8,627 nt of DNA from an uncultured Armatimonadota bacterium (GCA_946478935.1 CAMLEL010000077.1:1-8627); one strand, 5' to 3'. Positions 1-6,874 are shown, counted from the first letter of the stretch. Numbers and translations are program-made. The notes: generated by a model from the letters alone, not told the origin.

Positions 1-611
1 TCGAGTTTTCGAAAAATCTTCGGGATCGCCTTGAAGAATTCGCACGCTTCCTCGATTGTCATTTCAAGGACTTCGGTGATGTTCTTTCCCTTGTAGCGCA
101 CTTCTAAGGTCTCGCGATTGTATCGTTTGCCTTTGCAGACTTCGCAGGGCACATACACATCAGGGAGAAAGTGCATTTCGATCTTGATGATCCCGTCGCC
201 CTTGCACGCTTCACAACGACCTCCCTTAACATTGAAGCTGAATCGACCGTTCTTGTAGCCGCGAATCTTTGCATCCGGCGTCAGAGCGAAGAGCTCGCGG
301 ATCATGTCGAACGTTCCCGTGTAAGTGGCGGGGTTGCTGCGGGGCGTTCGACCGATCGGCGATTGGTCAATGTCGATGACTTTGTCAAAAACATCCAGCC
401 CTTCTATTGCGTCATGCGGCGACCATACGGTCCGAGTCCCATGCATCTCGAACATGAGCCTGGGAAACAAGGTGTCCTGAATGAGGGTGGACTTCCCGCT
501 GCCTGAAACTCCGGTTACGCAGGTGAATAGGCCGACCGGAATGGCCACATCGACATTCTTGAGATTGTTTCCCCTTGCGCCCCTAAGGACGATCCAGCCA
601 GGCGAAGACAT
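1..611 (-). CDS. uvrA: UvrA C-terminal half as a separate gene (second ABC cassette; 3' end beyond window)
   Basis: Hand translation from the ATG at 609-611 gives 203 residues running off the left edge. It starts a few residues before the conserved [12 protein letters not shown] motif that opens the second ATP-binding cassette of UvrA. Walker A is GVSGSGKS (residues 34-41). The family hallmarks [19 protein letters not shown] (about 77-94) and [17 protein letters not shown] (about 124-140) follow. The C-terminal zinc module has Cys133, Cys136, Cys156 and Cys159 (CEAC and CEVC), which in UvrA contacts damaged DNA. The sequence ends inside TIEEACEFF...; about 140 residues with the second signature, Walker B and H-loop should lie outside. 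UvrA binds lesions with UvrB in nucleotide excision repair. The N-terminal cassette is absent here and is encoded 4.3 kb upstream at 4928-6802. The start is supported by an in-frame TGA 16 codons upstream (660-662, the stop of the preceding gene) and no better start between. I see no Shine-Dalgarno, but a TATACT box lies 9 nt before ATG. Identity is very secure; whether the remaining 3' part is intact is unseen. Confidence 0.95.
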   Translation of the reverse strand, partial: MSSPGWIVLRGARGNNLKNVDVAIPVGLFTCVTGVSGSGKSTLIQDTLFPRLMFEMHGTRTVWSPHDAIEGLDVFDKVIDIDQSPIGRTPRSNPATYTGTFDMIRELFALTPDAKIRGYKNGRFSFNVKGGRCEACKGDGIIKIEMHFLPDVYVPCEVCKGKRYNRETLEVRYKGKNITEVLEMTIEEACEFFKAIPKIFRKL

Positions 612-620
612 GTGGACAAT

Positions 621-626
621 AGTATA
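621..626 (-). promoter_or_regulatory. Candidate -10 box (TATACT) for the uvrA C-terminal half
   Basis: TATACT on the minus strand ends 9 nt before the ATG at 611, in the 48-bp gap after the upstream gene. It matches TATAAT at five of six positions. I see no good -35 at 16-18 bp, and no Shine-Dalgarno sequence in the short leader. If used, it would give a leaderless or nearly leaderless transcript and independent expression of this half-gene. Confidence 0.35.
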
Positions 627-659
627 TCTGATTTCTGGCAGTTGTGGAGGTGACCAAGT

Positions 660-1826
660 TCAGACTTGGACTCTCAAAATCGCTAAATCCTGAGATTGGT
701 CCGCTTCGGATAAGGCATCCCGCATGCCTGGGCCGTCATTGGCCGAAACCACCGTCACATGCTGAGCGTACGGTGCCAAAGCGATGTCCACCGAATGTGG
801 ATCGACTTTTTGACTGCCGGTCGCCGCTGCTTTGCGATTATCGAGAACCATCAACTTGATCGCTGCTCCACGGTTCGCTGCCTCCAACAATCCCAAGATG
901 CCCGCCGCGACAAAGGAGAATTCTCCTGTAACTGCCCACGTTCGTTCCATCCCGGCCAACTTTGCCCCCAGCGCAAGCGAAGTGCTTCCACCCATGTATG
1001 TGAGCGCGTCGATGCAACGATAAGGATCGAAGGCGAAGAGTCCAGACGTTCCGGCGTCGCCCGCCACAAAGCTTGCACCGGAATTGCGGATGACTTCCCT
1101 GAACGCCGTGAAGACGGGTAGGTAAGTTTGGGCCACTTGCTGGAAATTCGGCGGAAGGCTGTCCGGAATCACAAGTTCCGGAGGCGACAATTCTCGCCAA
1201 GATCCGTTGTCCACCTGTTTCAGATCCAAAACCCTCTTTTGAAACTGGCTCATGGGTGGGCAAGCGACGTTAAAGTGGGGCATTGAGCGAAAGGGCAGTG
1301 GGCGCCAATCGACGTTCCGACGCTTGTACTCAAACTCACGGTCCACCCATTGGGAATTTGCCATGACTGCCACGGGCAGACCAACGGCTTCAGACTTTTC
1401 AAAGGCCGCCAGAACCGTGTCGTAGGGGAAATCTTCGGTCAGATTCGCAAAAGGAATGCGCGTGCCACGGATGAAGGACTCGGCATCGATGATGTTGTCC
1501 GAGTGGCTACCATCCGGATCGTCGAATGCGATGATGACCGTGCCCCCGAGAGTTCCAGTCGAGATCGATGAGAGGATGCTGTTCGCTGCCTTGGCAAAAC
1601 CGTGCGTTTTGATGACCGTCGCGGCTCGATATCCCGCAAGCCCGGCACCGTGAGCTACCGTATAGGCGACCTCTTCATGAAACGAGTAGGGCGCCTCCGG
1701 GTCTTGGGCGGCCCGATAATCCCGAAAGACCTCCGTGCCGCCATAACCCGGTACATGTGTGCAGACGCTTGCCCGCGCGTCGACAAGCGCTTCGGCGATG
1801 ATTTGTGAAAGGGGGGCCACCGGCAT
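660..1826 (-). CDS. Thiamine-diphosphate-dependent enzyme, IorA-like (2-oxoacid oxidoreductase/decarboxylase fold), no Fe-S domain
   Basis: 388 residues with the two-domain layout of ThDP enzymes. The N-terminal pyrimidine-binding (PYR) domain has HVPGYGGTEVF (24-34), similar to the FPGYPGTEV motif of indolepyruvate ferredoxin oxidoreductase alpha subunit (IorA). A catalytic-type glutamate pair follows in SFHEEVAY (48-55), then AFDDPDGSHSDN (100-111), like the ADDPGMHSSQNEQD stretch of IorA. The C-terminal PP domain has GDAGTSGLF (256-264), MGGSTSLALG (278-287) and the ThDP/Mg segment from Gly301 to Asn330 ending in LDNRKAAATGSQ. The usual GDG/GDS start of that motif is GEF here, so Asp is replaced by Glu302. 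IorA is about 600 residues with a C-terminal ferredoxin domain; this protein lacks it and the Cys-Pro-Gly-Cys motif, and no beta subunit is nearby. Phosphonopyruvate or sulfopyruvate decarboxylase-like chemistry is an alternative. Substrate unknown. The start has no clear SD; a TAGAAT box lies 12 nt upstream. Confidence 0.75.
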   Translation of the reverse strand: MPVAPLSQIIAEALVDARASVCTHVPGYGGTEVFRDYRAAQDPEAPYSFHEEVAYTVAHGAGLAGYRAATVIKTHGFAKAANSILSSISTGTLGGTVIIAFDDPDGSHSDNIIDAESFIRGTRIPFANLTEDFPYDTVLAAFEKSEAVGLPVAVMANSQWVDREFEYKRRNVDWRPLPFRSMPHFNVACPPMSQFQKRVLDLKQVDNGSWRELSPPELVIPDSLPPNFQQVAQTYLPVFTAFREVIRNSGASFVAGDAGTSGLFAFDPYRCIDALTYMGGSTSLALGAKLAGMERTWAVTGEFSFVAAGILGLLEAANRGAAIKLMVLDNRKAAATGSQKVDPHSVDIALAPYAQHVTVVSANDGPGMRDALSEADQSQDLAILRVQV

Positions 1827-1838
1827 AGGTCAGGGACT

Positions 1839-1844
1839 ATTCTA
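1839..1844 (-). promoter_or_regulatory. Candidate -10 box (TAGAAT) upstream of the ThDP enzyme gene
   Basis: TAGAAT on the minus strand lies 12 nt before the ATG at 1826, in the 44-bp gap after the PD40 lipoprotein gene. It is a five-of-six match to TATAAT. No convincing -35 (a weak CTGAAA about 18 bp further up). The expected start point would leave a leader of only a few bases. Confidence 0.3.
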
Positions 1845-1870
1845 GCCCCCGACCGCTGCCAATTTCAGAG

Positions 1871-2782
1871 CTACGTGCCTCCGATGCTCGGGTTGCCCTC
1901 GCCATCAGACGTGTCGGTGATTCGACGCTCGTTGGTTCCGTCAAAGTCCATGATGTACACCTCGCCACTCCCGCCATCACGGTGGGAAATGAAGACGATA
2001 TGGGTTTCATCTGGAAACACGATCGGATTGATGTCCTCATCGTTCGAGTCCGTCAACTGGTTACGATTCGTTCCATCACCGTTCATGATGTGGATTTCTC
2101 GGGGACCGCTCTCGTTGGATTCAAACACGATCTGACCATCGAACGTGAATTTCGGATTCTCATCATCCACCGTGGTGTCGTCCGACTTGCGAACAGGATT
2201 GGTCCCATCGGTATTCATCGTGTAGATCTGATCCGAACCCCCATCGCGATCAGATTCGAATGCGATCAATGTCCCCTGAAATGAAAAGGCCGGATCGTTA
2301 TCGCCGTCGGGATGGTTGGTTAGGTTCGTTTGGTCGGTGCCGTCAGCATCCATGACATAAACCTCGTCGTTGCCGTCTCGTTCCGACTCAAAGGCAATCT
2401 TGGTTCCGTCTGGGCTCCATTCCGGGTCGGCGTCGAGCGCGGTGTTGTTGGTCAGTTGCGTGACACCAGATCCGTCTGCGTTCATGACGAAAATCTCGAA
2501 GTCGCCATCGCGATCTGATGAGAAGGCCACTTTACTGCCGTCGGGCGATACGGCTGGCTCTGCATCGTCGGCTACGTTGTTGGTCAGGTTTACCTCTCCA
2601 GATCCATCGAAGTTCATCCGGATGATTTCGAGGTTTCCTGAGTCGCGGTCAAAGAGTACGAACCCGTTGGGGAAGTCGTCATCATCGTCATTTCCACTCC
2701 CACCGCACCCAAGTCCAGTGAGAGAAAGTGCAACGATGAAAGCAGTGCTCAAGGCTAAGCTTGAGCGTCTATGATCAAGCAC
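1871..2782 (-). CDS. PD40/TolB-type beta-propeller lipoprotein
   Basis: 303 residues starting at GTG. Residues 1-25 form a lipoprotein-like signal (MLDHRR, then a hydrophobic stretch to LTGLGC, Cys26); the lipobox is slightly off consensus with Gly at -3. A Gly/Asp linker (GGSGNDDDDDF) follows. The rest is built of WD40-like PD40 (TolB) repeats of about 43-45 residues. Their recurring pattern is a DG(S/T) turn, a Leu-Thr-(Asn/Asp) motif, a buried strand, SPDG, IAFES-type strand, DRDG and a strand ending in Met. Clear blades begin near residues 57, 101, 145, 190, 234 and 279. The last blade is short (ends NPSIGGT) and the N-terminal strands GFVLFDRDSGNLEIIRM complete it, so the propeller closes with N-terminal strands as in velcro closure, giving six blades. 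Known relatives sit in the periplasm and bind proteins or ligands; the partner here is unknown. The GTG start is decided by a strong SD (GAGGAG). It is not TolB itself, which has an extra N-terminal domain and sits with tolA/pal. Confidence 0.88.
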   Translation of the reverse strand: MLDHRRSSLALSTAFIVALSLTGLGCGGSGNDDDDDFPNGFVLFDRDSGNLEIIRMNFDGSGEVNLTNNVADDAEPAVSPDGSKVAFSSDRDGDFEIFVMNADGSGVTQLTNNTALDADPEWSPDGTKIAFESERDGNDEVYVMDADGTDQTNLTNHPDGDNDPAFSFQGTLIAFESDRDGGSDQIYTMNTDGTNPVRKSDDTTVDDENPKFTFDGQIVFESNESGPREIHIMNGDGTNRNQLTDSNDEDINPIVFPDETHIVFISHRDGGSGEVYIMDFDGTNERRITDTSDGEGNPSIGGT

Positions 2783-2789
2783 GATGTTT

Positions 2790-2795
2790 CTCCTC
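2790..2795 (-). promoter_or_regulatory. Shine-Dalgarno (GAGGAG) deciding the GTG start of the PD40 lipoprotein
   Basis: GAGGAG on the minus strand, 7 nt before the GTG at 2780-2782. It is an ideal match and spacing, and supports the GTG over any downstream ATG. Confidence 0.75.
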
Positions 2796-2857
2796 GTAAG
2801 GGCCAGAACTCTTGCCGCTTGATTGCGTCCCTCGAGTCCAACCCAAAAGACAAGGGC

Positions 2858-2886
2858 AGTTTAACCGGTTTACCTAAAAATAGCAA
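2858..2886 (-). promoter_or_regulatory. Candidate sigma70-like promoter for the PD40 lipoprotein gene
   Basis: On the minus strand, TTGCTA (2881-2886) and TAAACT (2858-2863) are separated by exactly 17 bp; each matches its consensus at four of six positions. Transcription would start about 70 bases before the GTG, leaving a normal leader with the SD. An 8-bp palindrome AACCGGTT (2863-2870) overlaps the -10 and spacer and could be an operator half-site. The msrA gene diverges from this region. Confidence 0.4.
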
Positions 2887-2942
2887 TACTGGTGAAACTA
2901 ATAAAGCCTGAGCCAGAGGAACGTTTATCGCCAGTTAGCCTT

Positions 2943-3620
2943 ATGAATATCGTGGCATCTATAAAAGTCTTTGCCCTTGCCTTGGGTTTTTGCGCCCTCA
3001 TTGCGTTCGTAATCGGTTGCGCTCCGACCGCTGCCGTGGCCGCTCAGTCCCCGCCCAAAGGCGCCAGTTCGCTTATCGTGGGAGGCGGGTGCTTTTGGTG
3101 CGTGGAAGCCATCCTTGAAGACTTGAAGGGTGTTTACAGCGTTGAGAGCGGTTATGCTGGGGGTGCGAAGCCCAATCCCACATACAGCGAAGTCTGTTCC
3201 GGTACGACGGGCCACGCCGAAGTCGTCAAGGTCTATTACAATCCAAAAACAATCTCAGGCGCCGATATCCTTCGCGTTTTCTTTGCGACCCACGATCCGA
3301 CGACATTGAACCGACAGGGGCCTGATTCCGGAACCCAATATCGTTCGGTCGTCTTCTACTCCTCACAGGAAGAGCTGAACCTCGCCAAGAAAATCGTTGC
3401 CGAGGTGTCCAAAATTTACAGCGCACCGATCGTGACGACCCTTGAGCCGCTGAAGAACTATTCGCGAGCAGAGGAGTATCACCAGGATTACTTTGCGAAG
3501 TATGAGAAAGCGACGCCGAGCCAGCGTTCCCAAATGAATGCCGGCTATTGCTCGGCAATCATCGAGCCGAAAGTTCGGAAGTTCCGTGAGAAGTACTTTG
3601 CAAAGCTGAAAAAAGGCTAA
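2943..3620 (+). CDS. msrA: Peptide-methionine (S)-S-oxide reductase MsrA, lipoprotein form
   Basis: From ATG 2943 the protein is 225 residues. Residues 1-25 form a lipoprotein signal with lipobox VIGC (Cys26), so it should be an envelope-anchored enzyme. MsrA reduces methionine-S-sulfoxide in proteins. The catalytic motif is GGCFWCVEA (48-56) with Cys50 as nucleophile; Cys53 is the common GCFWC variant. GYAGG (70-74), HAEVVKVYYNP (91-101), HDPTTLNRQGPDSGTQYRS (117-135) and AEEYHQDYF (177-185) are family hallmarks. The C-terminal GYC (Cys203) is the likely resolving cysteine. An in-frame GTG at 2892 would add 17 residues (MKLIKPEPEERLSPVSL); I prefer the ATG because it gives a compact lipoprotein signal, but neither start has a good SD. 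Its TAA shares bases with the stop of the convergent HEAT gene. No msrB is visible in the window. Confidence 0.93.
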   Translation: MNIVASIKVFALALGFCALIAFVIGCAPTAAVAAQSPPKGASSLIVGGGCFWCVEAILEDLKGVYSVESGYAGGAKPNPTYSEVCSGTTGHAEVVKVYYNPKTISGADILRVFFATHDPTTLNRQGPDSGTQYRSVVFYSSQEELNLAKKIVAEVSKIYSAPIVTTLEPLKNYSRAEEYHQDYFAKYEKATPSQRSQMNAGYCSAIIEPKVRKFREKYFAKLKKG

Positions 3621-4921
3621 CGATTTCGTCTTTTATCAAATTTCCAGAGGGCTTCGGCAGCTGCTTTGCGGACCCCAGATTCTTGTGGTGGGCTGCCCGG
3701 TCCGTCCTGACGACTCTTTGCCTCGATCAGCGCTGGAATGGCCGACTGAGAACCCAAGTTTCCAAGCGCTTCAGCGGCGCGTCTGCGAATAAAAGCGTCC
3801 TCGTCTCCCTGTAGAGCAAATACCAGTTCAGGTACCGCCAATTCGGAGCCCGTTTGTGCGAGCCATTCCGGCACATTTGGGCGAATTAACCAATCACCCG
3901 TCCTAAGAAGGCTGCCCAAGCGTACGATCATGTCCTTCCGCTCAACCGGAGAATCCGATAGGCGGAATACGCAAGCCGCCGCCGCTCCTCTGACTTCTGC
4001 TTCCTCTGCATTCAGGCAGGAAACGGCCGTCTCATAAAGTTCCTTTGCTCTTAATGATCCAATGGCATCCAATGCATGTGAACGACCCCAGGAACCGCCA
4101 CTCTGGGCCCACTTTCTCAAATAGGGCACCGATACGCTCTCCTTGACCCGCGTGGCAAGACGACTCAAGTTATAGCTGTCATCGCTGCCGGCAAATGCTT
4201 GGAATGCTTTGAGCGCCAACGCTGGATCGGTAATGCTTGCGGCGCCCCGGCGGAGTTGCCGACGAATGATCTCTTTCTGTTTTCCGATGAGCTTTGTTTC
4301 GTTGTAGAAGCGGATCACCGAATCCAAGAAAACTGCGTCGTTACTTACCTTCAGCTGGATGGCAAGCCAGTTCTTTGTCTCGAAATCAAGCTTGGGATCC
4401 TTTAAAAGGGCAAGAAATTCTGGCCACCTTCGAGGTAGTTCATCGGAGATTTCCATAAACGCGGCAAAGCCCTCCGCATCATCCTTTTGACTGGCCAGAG
4501 TCAATTCCAATGCGCTCTTTCGAGAGCGTCGTTTAAGAACGATGGGCCCTCGAACTACTCCATGGCGTGCCAAAGTTAACTCACCCTGGCTCCATGTGAA
4601 GACCAATCCATCAAGTTCATGGGTTGGCCACCGCTTGCGCAAAATGTCGTCTGGGACGGCCTCTGCCAGTGTGAAGAAACCATCGAACACGAGTACAACT
4701 CTTTCCCCATGTTGCCTCCAAAAGCCAGAGCGGGAAACCCCGGCGAATTCGAAGCTGCCGTTGGCATTAAGCCGCAAGAGCGAGGTGCCGAACAGCGCTG
4801 AGGCCATGGAGCGTGATGCCTTGGGAGATCGCTCGGGGACCAGGGCGTAGGTGCCGGTGGGGTCTTCTGCTTTCGACAAGCCACCAATGGCGAAAGCAAC
4901 AATCCAAGTACTCAGCACCAT
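3617..4921 (-). CDS. Exported protein: lipocalin-like N-terminal domain plus HEAT repeats
   Basis: 434 residues. The N terminus (MVLSTWIVAFAIGGLSKAED) looks like a Sec signal but lacks a basic n-region. An upstream extension is impossible because the uvrA N-half stop lies in frame two codons earlier. Residues about 22-135 have a small beta-rich pattern (GTYAL, LRLNANGSFEF, ERVVLVFDG, LTLARHG), resembling lipocalin-like or META-like beta domains. Residues about 160-230 are helical. From about 255 on there are HEAT/PBS-lyase-like helical repeats, clearest at SELAVPELVFALQGDEDAF (359-377) followed by IRRRAAEALGNLGSQSAIPAL (378-398), with a final helix VRKAAAEALWKFDK. HEAT arrays usually scaffold protein contacts; no catalytic residues are seen. 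The start is only 6 nt after the uvrA N-half TAG, so co-transcription is likely, though TATAGT 5 nt before ATG could also drive it. The 3' end overlaps the msrA stop. Function unknown. Confidence 0.82.
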   Translation of the reverse strand: MVLSTWIVAFAIGGLSKAEDPTGTYALVPERSPKASRSMASALFGTSLLRLNANGSFEFAGVSRSGFWRQHGERVVLVFDGFFTLAEAVPDDILRKRWPTHELDGLVFTWSQGELTLARHGVVRGPIVLKRRSRKSALELTLASQKDDAEGFAAFMEISDELPRRWPEFLALLKDPKLDFETKNWLAIQLKVSNDAVFLDSVIRFYNETKLIGKQKEIIRRQLRRGAASITDPALALKAFQAFAGSDDSYNLSRLATRVKESVSVPYLRKWAQSGGSWGRSHALDAIGSLRAKELYETAVSCLNAEEAEVRGAAAACVFRLSDSPVERKDMIVRLGSLLRTGDWLIRPNVPEWLAQTGSELAVPELVFALQGDEDAFIRRRAAEALGNLGSQSAIPALIEAKSRQDGPGSPPQESGVRKAAAEALWKFDKRRNR

Positions 4922-4926
4922 ATTCG

Positions 4927-4932
4927 ACTATA
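4927..4932 (-). promoter_or_regulatory. Candidate -10 box (TATAGT) before the HEAT-repeat gene
   Basis: TATAGT on the minus strand ends 5 nt before the ATG at 4921 and contains the TAG stop of the upstream uvrA half. No SD precedes this ATG. The spacing would make a leaderless transcript starting at the ATG. No -35 match is visible, and readthrough from uvrA is equally possible. Confidence 0.3.
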
Positions 4933-6802
4933 CGGGGCTCGGAGAAGCTGGGATGCGACGCTCTTTCGGAATCTCGATTGCTTCAATTCCCTTCAAGTAC
5001 CGGGCCGTTTGACAATCGGATTTCAGAAACTCTTCTGGCGTGCCTTCCGCCACAACCTTTCCGCCATGTTCACCCGCCCCGGGTCCAAGCTCGATGAGAT
5101 GATCCGCCGCCAACATTGTCTCTTCGTCGTGCTCCACGACCAGAACGGTATTGCCCAAGTTCCTGAGCCGCGTCAACGTTTCAATGAGTTTCCGATTGTC
5201 TCGCTGGTGAAGCCCGATGCTTGGCTCGTCCAAAATGTAAAGGCAGCCCATGAGTCCGGAGCCGATCTGGGTGGCGAGCCGAATCCTCTGAGCTTCTCCG
5301 CCCGCCAGAGTCCGCGCATTTCGGTCCAGGGTTAAGTAGCCCAGCCCGACATTCTCCAGAAACGCGAGCCGCTCCACAATCTCCTTCACTACTCGCTCTC
5401 CGATCGCCTGTTGACGTTTGTTGAGTTTCTTGCCCAGTCCTTGAAAGAAGGCCAGAGCGTCGTCGACCGCTAAGTTCGTCACTTCCGAGACATCCCGATC
5501 GGCAATCCTTACATTGAGGCACTCCGGCTTGAGTCGCTTACCACCGCAAGTTGGACAGGGCTTAGTCGACATGTATTGTTGCAGGTCGTTTTTGACCCAT
5601 TCACTTTCCGTGTTTTCGTATCGCTTTCGGAGCGACTTGAGCACGCCGTCCCACTGAGATTTGAACGTGCGCTCGGACTTGCCATATTTCATGATCACGG
5701 AAATCGGCTCTTTCAGTCCGTACCAGACAGCTTCCAATCCTGCCTCGGGAATGTCCTTGACCGCGTTTCGAGAGTCGAATCCACAGGCACGCCCAACCGC
5801 GTCAAGCATCTCGGGCCACCAATCCTTCACCTCACCTGACTTGTAAACGAAGGGAAGGATGGCTCCATCTCGCAAGGGCTTTGTCTGATCTGGACACACC
5901 AGATCGATATCGAATTCGGTCTTCGTGCCCAGACCCGTGCAGTCAGGGCAAGCCCCGTAGGGGGAGTTAAAAGAAAACATCCGCGGTTCGAGTTCAGGCA
6001 TGGAAAATCCGCACTCTGGACAGGAATAGGATTCCGAAAAGAGCTGCTCTCGAGCTTCTTCGTCCGACCCCTCCGAGCCGGGTGAAACCGAACTAAGCGT
6101 CACCAGGCCATTTCCCATCTTGAGCGCTGCCTCGATTGAGTCTGCAAGACGGCGCTCCAGGCCCTCCTTGACAACTACGCGGTCGACCACCACCTCGATC
6201 GTGTGCTGTTTGTAGCGATCCATCGGAATGTCGTCGGTGACCTCGTACATCTCTCCATCGACACGCACTCGAACGTAGCCAGCCTTGTTGATGTCTTGAA
6301 GAACGCTCTTGTACTCGCCCTTTCGACCGCGAACCACGGGCGCTAATATCTGGAGCTTGGCGCCGTCTGGCAGAGCCTTCGCTGCTTCCACGATTTGATC
6401 CGTTGACTGCCGCTCGATCGGCCCATGCCCATTTGGGCAATAGGGAATCCCGACTCGGGCATAAAGCAAGCGCAGGTAGTCGTAGATTTCGGTGACAGTT
6501 CCGACCGTCGAGCGGGGGTTCTTGCTCGCGCTCTTCTGATCGATCGAGATCGCCGGTGACAGGCCGTCGATATGATCGATATCCGGCTTGTCCATCTGCC
6601 CAAGAAACTGCCGGGCATAGGCGCTCAGTGACTCGACGTACCGCCTTTGTCCTTCCGCATAGATCGTGTCGAATGCCAAGCTGCTCTTTCCAGAGCCGGA
6701 CAGTCCGGTGACAACGACAAGCTTGTCGCGGGGAATCTCAACGGTGACGTTTTTGAGATTATTTTCGCGTGCGCCAACCACAACGATCTTGTCCTGAGAC
6801 AT
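4928..6802 (-). CDS. uvrA: UvrA N-terminal half as a separate gene (first ABC cassette)
   Basis: 624 residues against about 940 for normal Uvr[16 protein letters not shown] opens cassette I; Walker A is GLSGSGKS (33-40). Then come [20 protein letters not shown] (51-70), the UvrB-binding region (about 120-240), the first zinc module (Cys261, Cys264, Cys285, Cys288 around [10 protein letters not shown]), the insertion region and a CPTCGGKRL motif (416-424). The signature is LAGGEAQR (499-506) where LSGGE is usual; Walker B and D-loop are [15 protein letters not shown] (521-535) and the H-loop is VVEHD (555-559). The protein ends [20 protein letters not shown], precisely at the linker where single-chain UvrA passes into cassette II (E. 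coli has IEVPKKRVPANP then LTGARGNN). The second cassette is at 1-611. No split-intein or recombination scar is visible at this end. Role: ATPase that finds DNA damage and loads UvrB. Start ATG 6802 has no SD but TAAAAT lies 6 nt upstream. No LexA-type box was recognised. Confidence 0.97.
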   Translation of the reverse strand: MSQDKIVVVGARENNLKNVTVEIPRDKLVVVTGLSGSGKSSLAFDTIYAEGQRRYVESLSAYARQFLGQMDKPDIDHIDGLSPAISIDQKSASKNPRSTVGTVTEIYDYLRLLYARVGIPYCPNGHGPIERQSTDQIVEAAKALPDGAKLQILAPVVRGRKGEYKSVLQDINKAGYVRVRVDGEMYEVTDDIPMDRYKQHTIEVVVDRVVVKEGLERRLADSIEAALKMGNGLVTLSSVSPGSEGSDEEAREQLFSESYSCPECGFSMPELEPRMFSFNSPYGACPDCTGLGTKTEFDIDLVCPDQTKPLRDGAILPFVYKSGEVKDWWPEMLDAVGRACGFDSRNAVKDIPEAGLEAVWYGLKEPISVIMKYGKSERTFKSQWDGVLKSLRKRYENTESEWVKNDLQQYMSTKPCPTCGGKRLKPECLNVRIADRDVSEVTNLAVDDALAFFQGLGKKLNKRQQAIGERVVKEIVERLAFLENVGLGYLTLDRNARTLAGGEAQRIRLATQIGSGLMGCLYILDEPSIGLHQRDNRKLIETLTRLRNLGNTVLVVEHDEETMLAADHLIELGPGAGEHGGKVVAEGTPEEFLKSDCQTARYLKGIEAIEIPKERRIPASPSPV

Positions 6803-6808
6803 GTCTCT

Positions 6809-6814
6809 ATTTTA
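6809..6814 (-). promoter_or_regulatory. Candidate -10 box (TAAAAT) giving a leaderless uvrA N-half transcript
   Basis: TAAAAT on the minus strand, five of six to TATAAT, ends 6 nt before the ATG at 6802. That is the spacing expected when transcription starts on the A of ATG. No SD is present in between and no strong -35 is seen (TAGATT at 17 bp is poor). Confidence 0.4.
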
Positions 6815-6874
6815 CTTGAATGGAGTAGACGAATCTATACATCTTGCCTATAAACGAGGCGGTCCGAGCCAAGG

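Noticed and set aside
171..506. 111-codon plus-strand frame
   Set aside because: Antisense to the highly conserved UvrA second cassette.
838..1263. 141-codon minus-strand frame inside the ThDP gene
   Set aside because: Overlaps a well supported gene in another frame; Arg/Gly/Ser-rich composition typical of shadow frames.
2892..2942. GTG 2892 as msrA start
   Set aside because: Gives a long charged n-region before the lipoprotein signal and no SD; not excluded, but ATG 2943 fits better.
4928..4960. Split intein at the uvrA break (protein trans-splicing)
   Set aside because: The N half ends shortly after its own linker with no intein N-domain, and the C half begins at the native linker with no intein C-domain or Asn-Cys/Ser junction.
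4928..6802. Simple frameshift or sequencing error as cause of short UvrA
   Set aside because: The missing half is 4.3 kb away behind four complete genes, so a base error cannot explain it.
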